A stretch of 64,000 nt of DNA, taken from positions 620,001 through 684,000 of the forward strand of contig NZ_STGB01000004.1 of NCBI RefSeq assembly GCF_005222815.1, written 5' to 3'. The position numbers were made by a program, and so were the translations under genes. The notes under the pieces are model-generated. The model was not told the origin of the DNA. It worked only from the letters and a program-made list of their open reading frames with translations, and did no database searches. This DNA is from Roseomonas sp. AR75 (GTDB lineage: Bacteria > Pseudomonadota > Alphaproteobacteria > Acetobacterales > Acetobacteraceae). Positions 16,850 through 25,110 of this stretch are shown one piece after another. The stretch's first letter is position 1. Every line of letters starts with the position of its first letter.

Positions 16850-17865
16850 CGGACCGCATCGACGGATGGACCCATATCCTGCCGCCAGCCTATCTCGCGC
16901 GGCTCCGGCGCTATCATTCCGAGACCGGCCGGCTGAAGCGCTGGCTGACGATGACCACGCTGTTCGACCTGGATGCGCGCTTCCGCCTCATGGATCGCTT
17001 CGCGCCCTATCGGCAACTGCTCACGCTTTCCATGCCGCCGATCGAGGAACTGGTGCCGCCGGGGGAAGCAGCGGAGGCCGCGCGCATCGCCAATGACGGG
17101 CTGGCGGAGATCGCAGCGCGCCATCCGGATCGCTTCGTCGGCTGGACCGCCAGCCTCTCGCTGCTCGATCCCGCGGCAGCCATCGAGGAAGCGCAGCGTT
17201 CCGCCTCACTTGGCGCCTGCGGCGTGCAGATCCCCACACACATCCTGGGCCGACCGCTGGACGAGCCGGATTTCGCGCCGGTGTTCGACGCCGTCGCGGC
17301 GCTCGGCTGGGCGATCTGGCTCCATCCCGTGCGCGGACCGGATTTGCCGGACTATCGCAGCGAGAGCGCCTCGAAGCACGAGATCTGGTGGTGCTTCGGC
17401 TGGCCCTATGACAGCAGCGCGGCGATGGCGCGACTGGTCTTCTCCGGCCTGTTCGACCGGCATCCGGGGCTGCGCGTCGTCACCCACCACATGGGGGCGA
17501 TGATCCCCTACTTCGCCGGGCGCATCCGACAGGGCTGGGGCAAGGACATGGGCAGCCGGACGCCTTCGGGCGACTCGTCGCTGCTCGGCCCAGGGCTGCT
17601 CCGCGCGCCGATCGAGTATTTCCGCGAGTTCCACGCCGACACCGCGCTCTCCGGCGAGGTCGGGGCGATGCGCTGCGGCCTGGATTTCTTCGGCGCCAAG
17701 CGGGTGATGTTCGCCAGCGACTTCCCCTTCGACGCCGAAGGCGGCGCGTATCTGGTGCGGGAGACGCTGGCGGGGCTTGATGCGCTGGGGCTGGATGCCG
17801 CCACGCGGGACCGCGTCATGCAGGGCACGCTGCACGCGCTGATGGCGCGGCAACAGACGCCATGA
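16846..17865 (+). CDS. Amidohydrolase family 2 (ACMSD-like) protein
   Basis: 339 residues. The first metal motif is reduced to DGWTHILP (a single His visible), followed by FVGWTASLSLLDP, the barrel His in IWLHPVRGPD, VVTHHMGAMIPYFAGRI and FASDFPFDAEGG carrying the metal-ligand Asp. This order is that of the aminocarboxymuconate-semialdehyde decarboxylase-like amidohydrolases, which decarboxylate or hydrolyse small carboxylic acids. The ATG overlaps the propeller gene stop and its own stop overlaps the next gene, so it belongs to one translationally coupled set. Confidence 0.85.
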   Translation: MTDRIDGWTHILPPAYLARLRRYHSETGRLKRWLTMTTLFDLDARFRLMDRFAPYRQLLTLSMPPIEELVPPGEAAEAARIANDGLAEIAARHPDRFVGWTASLSLLDPAAAIEEAQRSASLGACGVQIPTHILGRPLDEPDFAPVFDAVAALGWAIWLHPVRGPDLPDYRSESASKHEIWWCFGWPYDSSAAMARLVFSGLFDRHPGLRVVTHHMGAMIPYFAGRIRQGWGKDMGSRTPSGDSSLLGPGLLRAPIEYFREFHADTALSGEVGAMRCGLDFFGAKRVMFASDFPFDAEGGAYLVRETLAGLDALGLDAATRDRVMQGTLHALMARQQTP

Positions 17866-18659
17866 TCGAGCCGCAGCGCATCCGCGCGCTGATCCGCGCC
17901 GGCGAGATCACCGGCACCAGCCGCGGCCTCGCGATGGGCTATGTCCAGTGCAATCTGGTGATCCTGCCGAAGGCCTGGACCTATGACTTTCTCGTCTATT
18001 GCCAGCGAAACCAGCGCGCCTGCCCGGTGATGGAGATCGGCGATCCCGGTGACCCCGTGCCGCGCCGCCTGGCGCCCGGCGCCGACATCCGCACCGACGT
18101 CGCGCGCTACGCCATCTGGCGCGACGGCGTGCGCCAGGCGGACCGCACGGAGATCGGCGATCTGTGGCGCGACGATCTCGTGCTCGTGCTGATCGGCTCC
18201 GGCATCACCTTCGACGGCGCGCTGGAACGCGCGGGCGTGCCGACGGACCGGCATCGCTGGGTGGTGAACACGACGCTGCCGACGGAGCCCGCCGGTCCGT
18301 TCCGCGGCCCGCTCGTCGCCACCATGCGCTGGCTCACACCGGCGCAGGTGATCCGCGCGGTGGAGGTGACGGCGCGCTTTCCGCACAATCACGGCACGCC
18401 GATCCATCTCGGCGACCCTGCGGCGATCGGCGCCGATCTTGCCGCGCCGCTGTTCGGCGGCCCGGTGCCGCCGCTGCCCACTGGCATGGTGCCGGTCTTC
18501 TGGGCCTGCGGCGTGACGCCCCAGGCCGCCGCCGAGGCCGCGCGGCCCGAACTGATGATCACCCATGCCCCGGCGCACAGCTTCATCACGGATCTGCCGG
18601 CCGATGCGGTGATGACATGCGCCAATGCCGAGGCCGATCTTCGCACGAGTGCTGGCTGA
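17862..18659 (+). CDS. D-glutamate cyclase / DUF1445 (YcsI) family protein
   Basis: 265 residues. The pattern GYVQCNLVILPKAWTYDFLVYCQRN at the start, the central LVLIGSGITFDGALERAGVP block and the FWACGVTPQAAAE...HAPAHSFITD tail fit the putative hydro-lyase family DUF1445, whose mitochondrial relative is D-glutamate cyclase (D-glutamate to 5-oxo-D-proline). That reaction product is the type of substrate handled by oxoprolinase-like HyuAB, encoded on the other arm of this locus. The link is inference, but it gives the cluster a coherent theme. Confidence 0.8.
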   Translation: MIEPQRIRALIRAGEITGTSRGLAMGYVQCNLVILPKAWTYDFLVYCQRNQRACPVMEIGDPGDPVPRRLAPGADIRTDVARYAIWRDGVRQADRTEIGDLWRDDLVLVLIGSGITFDGALERAGVPTDRHRWVVNTTLPTEPAGPFRGPLVATMRWLTPAQVIRAVEVTARFPHNHGTPIHLGDPAAIGADLAAPLFGGPVPPLPTGMVPVFWACGVTPQAAAEAARPELMITHAPAHSFITDLPADAVMTCANAEADLRTSAG

Positions 18660-19307
18660 CGAATTTCGGATCTCGTCGCCAGCGGCGGGTGGTGGGCCAT
18701 GCGTGCGCCTGCCATCGCCATGAGCCGCGAAGGGGTGGACCTGCTGCCGCAGTCAGACCGCGCGCGCATCCATGTCGCCTTCCGCCAACCCGATCACCCA
18801 GTCGAGGGCGTTGCCGATATCCGCTTCCATGCTCCTGCGGGCCGAGGGGCCATCGCCGCCCGAAAGCGCCCGCAACGTCGCGGATCGCGGGCTGCCGCGC
18901 TGCTGCTGCGCGTGGCCGCGGAACAGCAGGCCCACATGGGGGCCGCTGCGGAGTCAGAGCCCCTCGATCAACTGCACCAGCGCCGGCATCCCCGCGGGGG
19001 TGGCGTGGGCGGCGGCGCGCTCGGTGGCCAAGCCCTCCAGCGCGACGCGAATCTCACGCAGCCCGCGCAGTTCGGCGCCGTTGAGCAGCGGGATGCGCAT
19101 CCAGCGGTTGGGCCCCGCGAAGACCGCTCGTTCGGCTGCCGGCCGCGCCAATGCCCTGCGTACGGCGCTGCGGATGCCCGAGGAAAAAGCCGGATCCGAT
19201 GATCGCCATCAACAGGCGGATCCGAACTGCGAAGGCTGGCCTCAGTCAGCGTGCGCGAACGCGGCTCCACGCCGCAATTTTGGCCTGTGGACAACTTCGC
19301 TAAGTGA
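18660..19307. other. 648 bases without an intact gene, next to tRNA-Thr
   Basis: No complete gene can be supported. Two short minus-strand stretches look protein-like: one at 18954-19151 containing FAGPNRWMRIPLLNG, and one at 18753-18935 ending in IGNALDWVIGLAEGDMDA. They are in different frames and end in stops, so they may be one broken gene. I could not assign a family. The position directly beyond the 3' end of a tRNA gene fits a decayed integration site. Confidence 0.4.
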
Positions 19308-19382
<75 letters not shown>

Positions 19383-19481
19383 CCGACCCCGCGCGGCGCT
19401 ATAGCGGCCCCGGGCGCGGCGGGCAACCTCCGGCGCGCCAGCCTCCCCCGCCGCACGTAAAATGCTACCCTTCCATCCGAC

Positions 19482-20540
19482 ATGCTGCGCCGCACCCTGC
19501 TCCTCCTCGCCCTCGTGGCCCTGGGCGCGGGGGCCTGGTGGGCGTGGCGCGCGCTGCCGCCGCGGGTGGCGATCGCCATCGCCACCACCGGCCCCGCGCT
19601 GGAAGCCGTCTATGCCACCGGCTCGGTCGAACCGGTGCATTGGGCCCGCGTCGGCCCGGCCACCCGCGCCCGGATCACCGCGGTGCTGGTGCAGGAAGGC
19701 GACCGCGTCAGCGAAGGACAGCCGCTTGCACGGCTGGATGACCGTCAGGCCCGGCTGCTCGCGGACGAGGCCGAGGCGCGCGCCCGCTTCGCCGAGGACG
19801 ACTTCAACCGCACCCGCACCCTCGTCGCCCGTGACATCGCCGCGCGCACCACGCTGGAACGCGCCGAGCGCGACGCCCGCGCCGCCCGCGCCGCTGCGGA
19901 TGCGCTGGTGCAGCGGCTGGAGGATTTCGTGGTCCGTGCCCCGACCGACGGCCTGGTGCTGCGCCGCGACGCCGAGGTGGGGGAGGTGGTGGACACGCCG
20001 GCCTCCCTGTTCTGGATCGGGGAGCCGAAGCCGTTGCGCGTCACGGCGGAAGTGGATGAGGAGGATATCGCGCGCATCCAGCCCGGCCAGCGCGTGCTGC
20101 TGCGCGCCGACGCCTTTCCCGGCCGCGTGCTGACCGCCGAGGTCACCCAGATCACGCCCAAGGGCGACACCACGCGCAAGGCCTATCGGGTCCGGCTCTC
20201 GCTGCCGGATGATACGCCGCTGCTGATCGGCATGACGGTGGAGGCGAATATCGTGCTGCGCGAGACGCCGGATGCCGTGCTGGTGCCGCCTGCCGCCCTG
20301 GTCCTTCCCGGTGGCGGGCGCGGCGCTGCTGCCGCGCCGCCGCCGCCCCGCCCCGGCACGACGCGCAGCGGTATCGTCTGGCTGGTGGAAAAGGAGCGCG
20401 TGCACCGCCGCGAGGTCGAGGTCGGCGTGCAGGGGCCCCGCGCCACGGAAATCAACCGCGGGCTCTCGGCCGGGCAGGCGGTGGTGCTCGATCCGCCGAC
20501 GGGCCTGTCCGACGGGCAGGCGATCAGGCTGCGGCGATGA
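19482..20540 (+). CDS. Periplasmic adaptor (HlyD/MacA-like membrane fusion) protein of an ABC efflux system
   Basis: 352 residues. One N-terminal membrane anchor (LLLLALVALGAGAWWAW) is followed by a lipoyl-like half motif with VLVQEGDRVSEGQPLARLDD, a short coiled coil rich in EARARFAEDD and RAARAAAD, the second lipoyl half with FVVRAPTDGLVLRRDAEVGEVV, and a beta-barrel region. This adaptor links an inner-membrane transporter to an outer-membrane channel. The FtsX-type permease follows within 11 bases; no ATPase gene lies next to them, but a matching one is found at 26755-27495. Confidence 0.9.
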   Translation: MLRRTLLLLALVALGAGAWWAWRALPPRVAIAIATTGPALEAVYATGSVEPVHWARVGPATRARITAVLVQEGDRVSEGQPLARLDDRQARLLADEAEARARFAEDDFNRTRTLVARDIAARTTLERAERDARAARAAADALVQRLEDFVVRAPTDGLVLRRDAEVGEVVDTPASLFWIGEPKPLRVTAEVDEEDIARIQPGQRVLLRADAFPGRVLTAEVTQITPKGDTTRKAYRVRLSLPDDTPLLIGMTVEANIVLRETPDAVLVPPAALVLPGGGRGAAAAPPPPRPGTTRSGIVWLVEKERVHRREVEVGVQGPRATEINRGLSAGQAVVLDPPTGLSDGQAIRLRR

Positions 20541-20554
20541 GGCTGCGGCGATGA
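20527..20554 (+). repeat. 14-bp exact tandem duplication at a gene junction
   Basis: GGCTGCGGCGATGA occurs twice back to back. The first copy ends in the adaptor stop; the second ends at the permease start. Without one copy the two genes would share an ATGA overlap. Confidence 0.9.
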
Positions 20555-21795
20555 GGCTGATCCTGGAACTCGCCCGCGGGATGCTGCGACGGCGCCGGCG
20601 GCAGACCATCGTCTCGGTTTCCGGCGTCGCGCTCGGCGTGGCGTTCTTCATCGCCATCGCCGCCCTGATGCGCGGCTTCCAGACCTATTTCATCAACCAG
20701 ATCATCGACGTCGCGCCGCACATCACGATCAAGGACGAGACAAGGCAGCCGCCCGCGCAGGCGGCGGAGATCGCGGTGACGGACGGCGCCGTGCTCGTGC
20801 ACGGCGTGAAGCCGCGCGACCGCATCCGCGGCATCCGCGCCGCCGGCGACAAGCTGGCGATGCTGGAGGCGATGGAGGGCGTCGCCGCGGCGCCCGTGCT
20901 GCAGGGCCAGGCGCTGCTGCGCTACGGCTCGCGCGACGTGTCGGCGGTGATCACCGGGATCGATCCGGCGCGCCATGTCCGCGTCTCCAACATCGAAAAG
21001 GACATGACGGCGGGGCGGCTCGAGGATCTGCGAAGTACCGCGAACGGCATCGTCATCGGCGAAGGCCTGGCCTTCAAGCTCGGCGTGCAGATGGGCGACA
21101 CCATCACGGCAGTCTCGCCCGCCGGGGTCACGCTGTCGATGAAGGTGGTCGGGCTGTTCCGCACGGGCATCCAGCAGGTGGACCAGGCGAACGGCTTCGC
21201 GCTGCTGAAGGTGAGCCAGGTGCTGCAGGACCGCCCGAACGTGGTGAACCAGATCCTGCTGCGCCTGGCCGACGTGACGCGGGCGGAGCCGCTGGCGCGC
21301 CAGATCGAGGCGCGCTTCGGCGAGCGCACGGAAAGCTGGGAGGAGCAGAACCAGAACATCCTCACCGTCTTCGTGATCCAGAACGCGATCATGTATTCGG
21401 TGGTCGGCGCGATCCTGCTGGTCGCCGCCTTCGGCATCTACAACATCATCTCGACCGTGGTGTTCGAGAAGACGCGCGACATCGCCATCCTGAAGTCGCT
21501 CGGCTTCACGGAAGGCGACATCCAGCGCCTGTTCCTGGTGCAGGGGATCATCGCCGGGCTGCTCGGCGCCGCCGCGGGCTGCCTGCTCGGCGCACTGATG
21601 GTGGAGGCGTTGGGCCAGGTGCGCTTCGGGCTGGAGACGCCGGCCGGCAACGACCGCTTCATCCTGGCGCGCGACTGGCGAGTCTATGTCGCGGCCACGC
21701 TGTTCGCGGTCTTCGCCGCGGGGATCGCCGCGGTGATCCCGGCGCGCCGCGCCAGCCGGCTCGATCCGGTGCAGGTGGTGCGCGGCGCGGCGTGA
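20551..21795 (+). CDS. FtsX/MacB-like ABC transporter permease
   Basis: 414 residues starting MRLILELARGMLRRR. One transmembrane helix near residue 25 (VALGVAFFIAIAALM), a periplasmic MacB-type core domain (about residues 45-270, with VAPHITIKDE and VVGLFRTGIQQVD), then three helices at the C-terminus including VGAILLVAAFGIYNII and FVEKTRDIAILKSLGF-like coupling sequence. This is the layout of lipoprotein-release and MacB-type mechanotransmission permeases. The real start is well inside a longer open frame; a 14-bp tandem duplication separates it from the adaptor stop. Confidence 0.9.
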   Translation: MRLILELARGMLRRRRRQTIVSVSGVALGVAFFIAIAALMRGFQTYFINQIIDVAPHITIKDETRQPPAQAAEIAVTDGAVLVHGVKPRDRIRGIRAAGDKLAMLEAMEGVAAAPVLQGQALLRYGSRDVSAVITGIDPARHVRVSNIEKDMTAGRLEDLRSTANGIVIGEGLAFKLGVQMGDTITAVSPAGVTLSMKVVGLFRTGIQQVDQANGFALLKVSQVLQDRPNVVNQILLRLADVTRAEPLARQIEARFGERTESWEEQNQNILTVFVIQNAIMYSVVGAILLVAAFGIYNIISTVVFEKTRDIAILKSLGFTEGDIQRLFLVQGIIAGLLGAAAGCLLGALMVEALGQVRFGLETPAGNDRFILARDWRVYVAATLFAVFAAGIAAVIPARRASRLDPVQVVRGAA

Positions 21796-21807
21796 AGCCG
21801 CTTGAAT

Positions 21808-21838
21808 CCGTGATCGTTATGCAGCATAACGATCACGG
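21808..21838. promoter_or_regulatory. Perfect 14-bp inverted repeat upstream of the Bug receptor gene
   Basis: CCGTGATCGTTATG and CATAACGATCACGG are exact inverted arms separated by CAG, ending 11 bases before the ATG of the Bug gene. There is no U-tract. The size and position fit an operator for a dimeric regulator overlapping the promoter or leader; a leader hairpin is the alternative. Confidence 0.65.
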
Positions 21839-21849
21839 GAGAACGTCCG

Positions 21850-22812
21850 ATGAATGCCACTCGCCGCGCCCTGCTGGGCGCAACGCTGGTGCTGCCTTTC
21901 GCGCGCGCCGCGCTTGCCTTCCCCGATCGTCCCGTCCGCCTGCTGGTCGGCTTTCCGCCCGGCACCGGCCCCGATCTCGTCGCGCGGCTGCTCGCAGAGG
22001 GGCTGCGCGAAGCCTGGCCCGGGGGGATGGTGGTGGAAAACCGGCCGGGCGCCGCTGGCCACATCGCCGCACAGGAAGGTGTCCGCGCGCCGGCGGATGG
22101 CTACACGCTGCTGTTCAGCGAGATCGGCCAGCTCTCGATGGCGCCGAGCACCTATGCGCGGCTCAGCTACGATCCGCGGCAGCTTGCGCCGGTCGCGCGC
22201 GTCGTCACGGCGGATTTCGGCTTCGTCGTGCCGGCCTCGCTGCCGGTGACGGACCTAGCCGGCTACATCGCCTGGGCGAAGCGGCAGCCGCAGGTGTTCA
22301 TGGGCACCTTCGGCGCCGGCACGCTCGGCCATTTCGGGGCGGTCATGCTCGCGCAGCAGGCGGGATTTCCGCAGGAATCCGTGCACTTCCGTGCCACCGG
22401 CGAGGGCATGACGGCCATCCTGAAGGGCGACGTGCAGGGCATGTTCGGCTCCGTCGCGCTGGTCGCGCCGCAGGTGCGCGCGGGTACGCTGCGTGCGCTG
22501 GCCACCACCGGCCCGGTGCGCTCGCCCTTGCTGCCGCAGGTACCCACGATGGCGGAGCTCGGCCATCCCGGCCTGGAATTCGAGGCCTGGTTCGGCGTGA
22601 CCGCGCCGGCCGCCACGCCGGCACCGGTGCTGGCGACGCTGGAGGCGGCGATCCTGCGCGCCATCGCCAACCCGACGACGCGGACGCGGCTGGAGGAGGC
22701 CGGCTTCCGCCTGGCGCCGCAGGACCGCGCCGCCTTCGGCGCGCAGATCCAGGCGGATACGCGGCGCTGGGCCGAGGTGGTGCGCCAGACCGGCTTCCGC
22801 GCGATCGAGTAG
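21850..22812 (+). CDS. Bug-family tripartite tricarboxylate transporter receptor
   Basis: 320 residues with a twin-Arg-like basic N-terminus and signal peptide (cleavage near ALAF). FPDRPVRLLVGFPPGTGPDLVARLLAE and VVENRPGAAGHIAAQEGVRAPADGYTLLF are the classical Bug motifs, including the conserved Asp-containing carboxylate pocket region. No TctA/TctB membrane genes lie nearby, so it is an orphan receptor, as is common in Acetobacteraceae and Burkholderiales. Control by the large inverted repeat just upstream is likely. Confidence 0.92.
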   Translation: MNATRRALLGATLVLPFARAALAFPDRPVRLLVGFPPGTGPDLVARLLAEGLREAWPGGMVVENRPGAAGHIAAQEGVRAPADGYTLLFSEIGQLSMAPSTYARLSYDPRQLAPVARVVTADFGFVVPASLPVTDLAGYIAWAKRQPQVFMGTFGAGTLGHFGAVMLAQQAGFPQESVHFRATGEGMTAILKGDVQGMFGSVALVAPQVRAGTLRALATTGPVRSPLLPQVPTMAELGHPGLEFEAWFGVTAPAATPAPVLATLEAAILRAIANPTTRTRLEEAGFRLAPQDRAAFGAQIQADTRRWAEVVRQTGFRAIE

Positions 22813-22821
22813 CCGCGCGGT

Positions 22822-23274
22822 TCAGAGCGCGAAGATGCGCACGCGCACGCTGTCGGGCTGCCGCTCGCCCAGGCCGAGGAACAGGCTGCGCGTCAGCCAG
22901 GCATGGGCGGGGGATGCTGTCTCGAAGCTGGGTGTGGTGCGGAAATAGACGCGCTCGGGCGGCACCGTCTCGCCGCGCAACAGCTTCGCCATGTCCTCCG
23001 GTGAGGCGTGGCGCAGGCCGCGGTTGACGACATAGACCAGCGCGCCGTCGGTCAGCTTCAGCGTGTAGCGCGCCTCGATCTCCGCCACGCCATCCGCGCG
23101 GATCAACTGGTAGTCCGCGCCGCCGGGAAGGATCTCGCCTTCGAGCCGCGGGCCGATGATGCGGCCGCCGAGGATCGGTACGATCCGCCTCTCGCCCGTG
23201 GCGCCCTTGCCGATGACGAGCGGCGCGGCGACCGCGGCGCTGACTTCCGCGACGAAATCGAATGCCGGATCCAT
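22822..23274 (-). CDS. DUF3237 domain-containing protein
   Basis: About 150 residues. The signature is FDFVAEVSAAVAAPLVIGKGATGERRIVPILGGRIIGPRLEGEILPGGADYQLIRADG, the single-domain beta-barrel DUF3237 layout, ending in VYFRTTPSFETASPAHAWLTRSLFLGLGERQPD. The function of the family is unknown; members sit near catabolic genes. I chose the ATG at 23274 because GAGGA precedes it; an in-frame ATG at 23289 is also possible. It converges on the Bug receptor gene with about 9 bases between stops. Confidence 0.85.
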   Translation of the reverse strand: MDPAFDFVAEVSAAVAAPLVIGKGATGERRIVPILGGRIIGPRLEGEILPGGADYQLIRADGVAEIEARYTLKLTDGALVYVVNRGLRHASPEDMAKLLRGETVPPERVYFRTTPSFETASPAHAWLTRSLFLGLGERQPDSVRVRIFAL

Positions 23275-23348
23275 CGCGTCCTCGCACATGCCGCCACCGG
23301 GAGGCTGCAGGATAGGACGCCGCGCGGCCGGCGTGGAGGGGCGCAGCG

Positions 23349-23975
23349 TTATCGCCGCAACAGGGCGAAGGCAGCACGCCGGCCCAGGCCGCGCTTCAGC
23401 GCCAGGTCGATCCACAGCATCGCATGTGCCTCCAGCAGTCGCGCATTCGCCAGCGGTCCGGCATCCAGCGCCTCGAAGCCGAGATCGGCGACCAAGCGCA
23501 GCACGTCCGGCTTGCGGGCGGCATCGTCGCCGACCACGAACATCACGGGCGGCATGGCGTAGCCGCGCGGATCCGCCATGATCTCGGCGCCGGTCGTGTT
23601 GAGCGTCTTGAACACCGACGCGCCGCGGCACCAGGCCGCGACCCGCTCGCCGCCTGAATCCGAATGCCCGAAGGCGAGGCCGAGGCCCTCCGGCCCCATC
23701 GCCAGCGGATTCGTCGCATCCAGCACGAGCTTGCCCGCGAGATTGCCGAGCGCCGCGATGGCGGCTTCCGTCTGCTGCCAGGGCGTCGCGAGCACCACGG
23801 CCTCGGCCTCCGCCGCGGCGTCCGCGGGAGCGGCAAGGCGACCAACAGCGGCGAGCGGCGCGTATCTCTCGGCCTCCGGGTCGCGCAGTCCGAAGCCCAC
23901 CGCATGACCATGGGTGGCCCAGTTGCGCCCGAGCGCGGCGCCGACATTGCCTGCGCCGATGATCGCGATCCGCAT
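23349..23975 (-). CDS. NADP-binding oxidoreductase, F420-dependent reductase-like
   Basis: 208 residues. MRIAIIGAGNVGAALGRNWATHGHAVGFGLRD is an N-terminal Rossmann dinucleotide motif with the basic residues expected for NADP specificity. VVLATPWQQTEAAI, LDATNPL and FKTLNTTGAEIM follow the order of NPDG/F420-dependent NADP reductase-like proteins. In bacteria without F420 these act as generic NADPH oxidoreductases, and no specific substrate is indicated. GGAGG lies six bases before the chosen ATG; the frame is open a little further upstream. Confidence 0.85.
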   Translation of the reverse strand: MRIAIIGAGNVGAALGRNWATHGHAVGFGLRDPEAERYAPLAAVGRLAAPADAAAEAEAVVLATPWQQTEAAIAALGNLAGKLVLDATNPLAMGPEGLGLAFGHSDSGGERVAAWCRGASVFKTLNTTGAEIMADPRGYAMPPVMFVVGDDAARKPDVLRLVADLGFEALDAGPLANARLLEAHAMLWIDLALKRGLGRRAAFALLRR

Positions 23976-24065
23976 GAGCCGCCTCCGCCTGTCGCGCAAG
24001 GCTGGCGCGGGCGTATCATGCGCGCAATCGCAATCCGCTCATGTCGGATATCGATGCTGCCGCAC

Positions 24066-24995
24066 TCACGCGCGGGCGGCGTCGCGCAGCGCCTCCCGCA
24101 CCCGCGCGAGCAGCCATTCCCGCAACGCGCTGCGCGCCTGGCGCCGATGCCAGACCGCGGAGACCGTGAAGCTGCGCAGCGGCAGGGGGGGCTTCGCGCT
24201 GGCCAGCCGGAAGCGCCGCGCCTGTGAGCGCACCAGCCGTGCCGGCAGCGTCGCCAGCAGGTCGGAATCCGCCACGGTGGCCAGCGCGGGCAGGAAATGC
24301 GGGACTGCGGCGACGACGCGCCGTGCGGCGCCACGCTCGGCCAGCGCCCGGTCCACCACGCCGTGCAGCGCGCCGTCCTGCGACACCAGCAGGTGCTCGG
24401 CCGCCAGGAAGCGCGGCAGCGTCAGGCGGCGCAGCGCCGGATGGCCCGCGCGCCCGACGACGGCGTAGTTCTCCTCGAACAGCGTCTCCTGGCCGAACTC
24501 CTCCGGCAGCGCCCAGAAATAGCCGAGGGCGAGGTCGAGTTCGTCGGCCGCCAGCGCCCGGAGTGCGTCGCGGCGCGCGGCGGCGCGGAAGCTCACGGTC
24601 AGCCCCGGCGCGACGTGGCGCATCCGCGCCAGCAGCGGCGCGGCGAGCAGTGCGCAATGATAATCGAGCCCGCCGATGCGCAGCATGCCCTGCGCGGTGG
24701 CGGGATCGAAGCCGGGATCGGCGCCAAGCGCCTCCCGCGTCAGCTCCAGGATCCGGCGGATGGTCGGCGCCAGCGCCAGCGCATGTGCCGTTGGCTCCAC
24801 GCCGTTCGGGCGGCGCAGGAACAGCTCCTCCCCGAAGATATCGCGCAGGCGCTTGAGCGCATGGCTGATCGAGGATTGCGTGACGCCGAGACGCTCCGCC
24901 ACCACCGTCGCCTTGCGCTCGCGCAGCAGCCCGTCGAAGACGAGCAGCAGCGTCATGTCCAGGCGGCGCAGCTCGGTGTGTCCGATGGCAGGCAT
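24066..24995 (-). CDS. LysR-family transcriptional regulator
   Basis: 309 residues. The helix-turn-helix is LLLVFDGLLRERKATVVAERLGVTQSSISHALKRLRDIFGEELFLR at about residues 16-61, resembling the NodD/SyrM-like LysR branch (MTLLLVFDGLL start). The effector domain contains LDLALGYFWALPEEF. It is divergent from the PfpI-like gene, with 115 bases between starts that hold a GAAATC-N11-GATTTC palindrome, so it probably controls that gene and itself. Confidence 0.92.
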   Translation of the reverse strand: MPAIGHTELRRLDMTLLLVFDGLLRERKATVVAERLGVTQSSISHALKRLRDIFGEELFLRRPNGVEPTAHALALAPTIRRILELTREALGADPGFDPATAQGMLRIGGLDYHCALLAAPLLARMRHVAPGLTVSFRAAARRDALRALAADELDLALGYFWALPEEFGQETLFEENYAVVGRAGHPALRRLTLPRFLAAEHLLVSQDGALHGVVDRALAERGAARRVVAAVPHFLPALATVADSDLLATLPARLVRSQARRFRLASAKPPLPLRSFTVSAVWHRRQARSALREWLLARVREALRDAARA

Positions 24996-25015
24996 TGGCC
25001 GATATCGCCCAAATC

Positions 25016-25038
25016 GAAATCACATATCAAGCGATTTC
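25016..25038. promoter_or_regulatory. Probable LysR-regulator binding site
   Basis: GAAATC and GATTTC are perfect 6-bp inverted arms separated by exactly 11 bases, located between the divergent LysR gene and the PfpI-like gene. The arm spacing is that of the T-N11-A LysR box. Confidence 0.6.
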
Positions 25039-25110
25039 AGTTCCGCTGCACCCGGCGCGCGGGCAGCCTGGGGCCATGCGGGATCGCCCGCCGCCGAGGG
25101 ATGCAGCATC

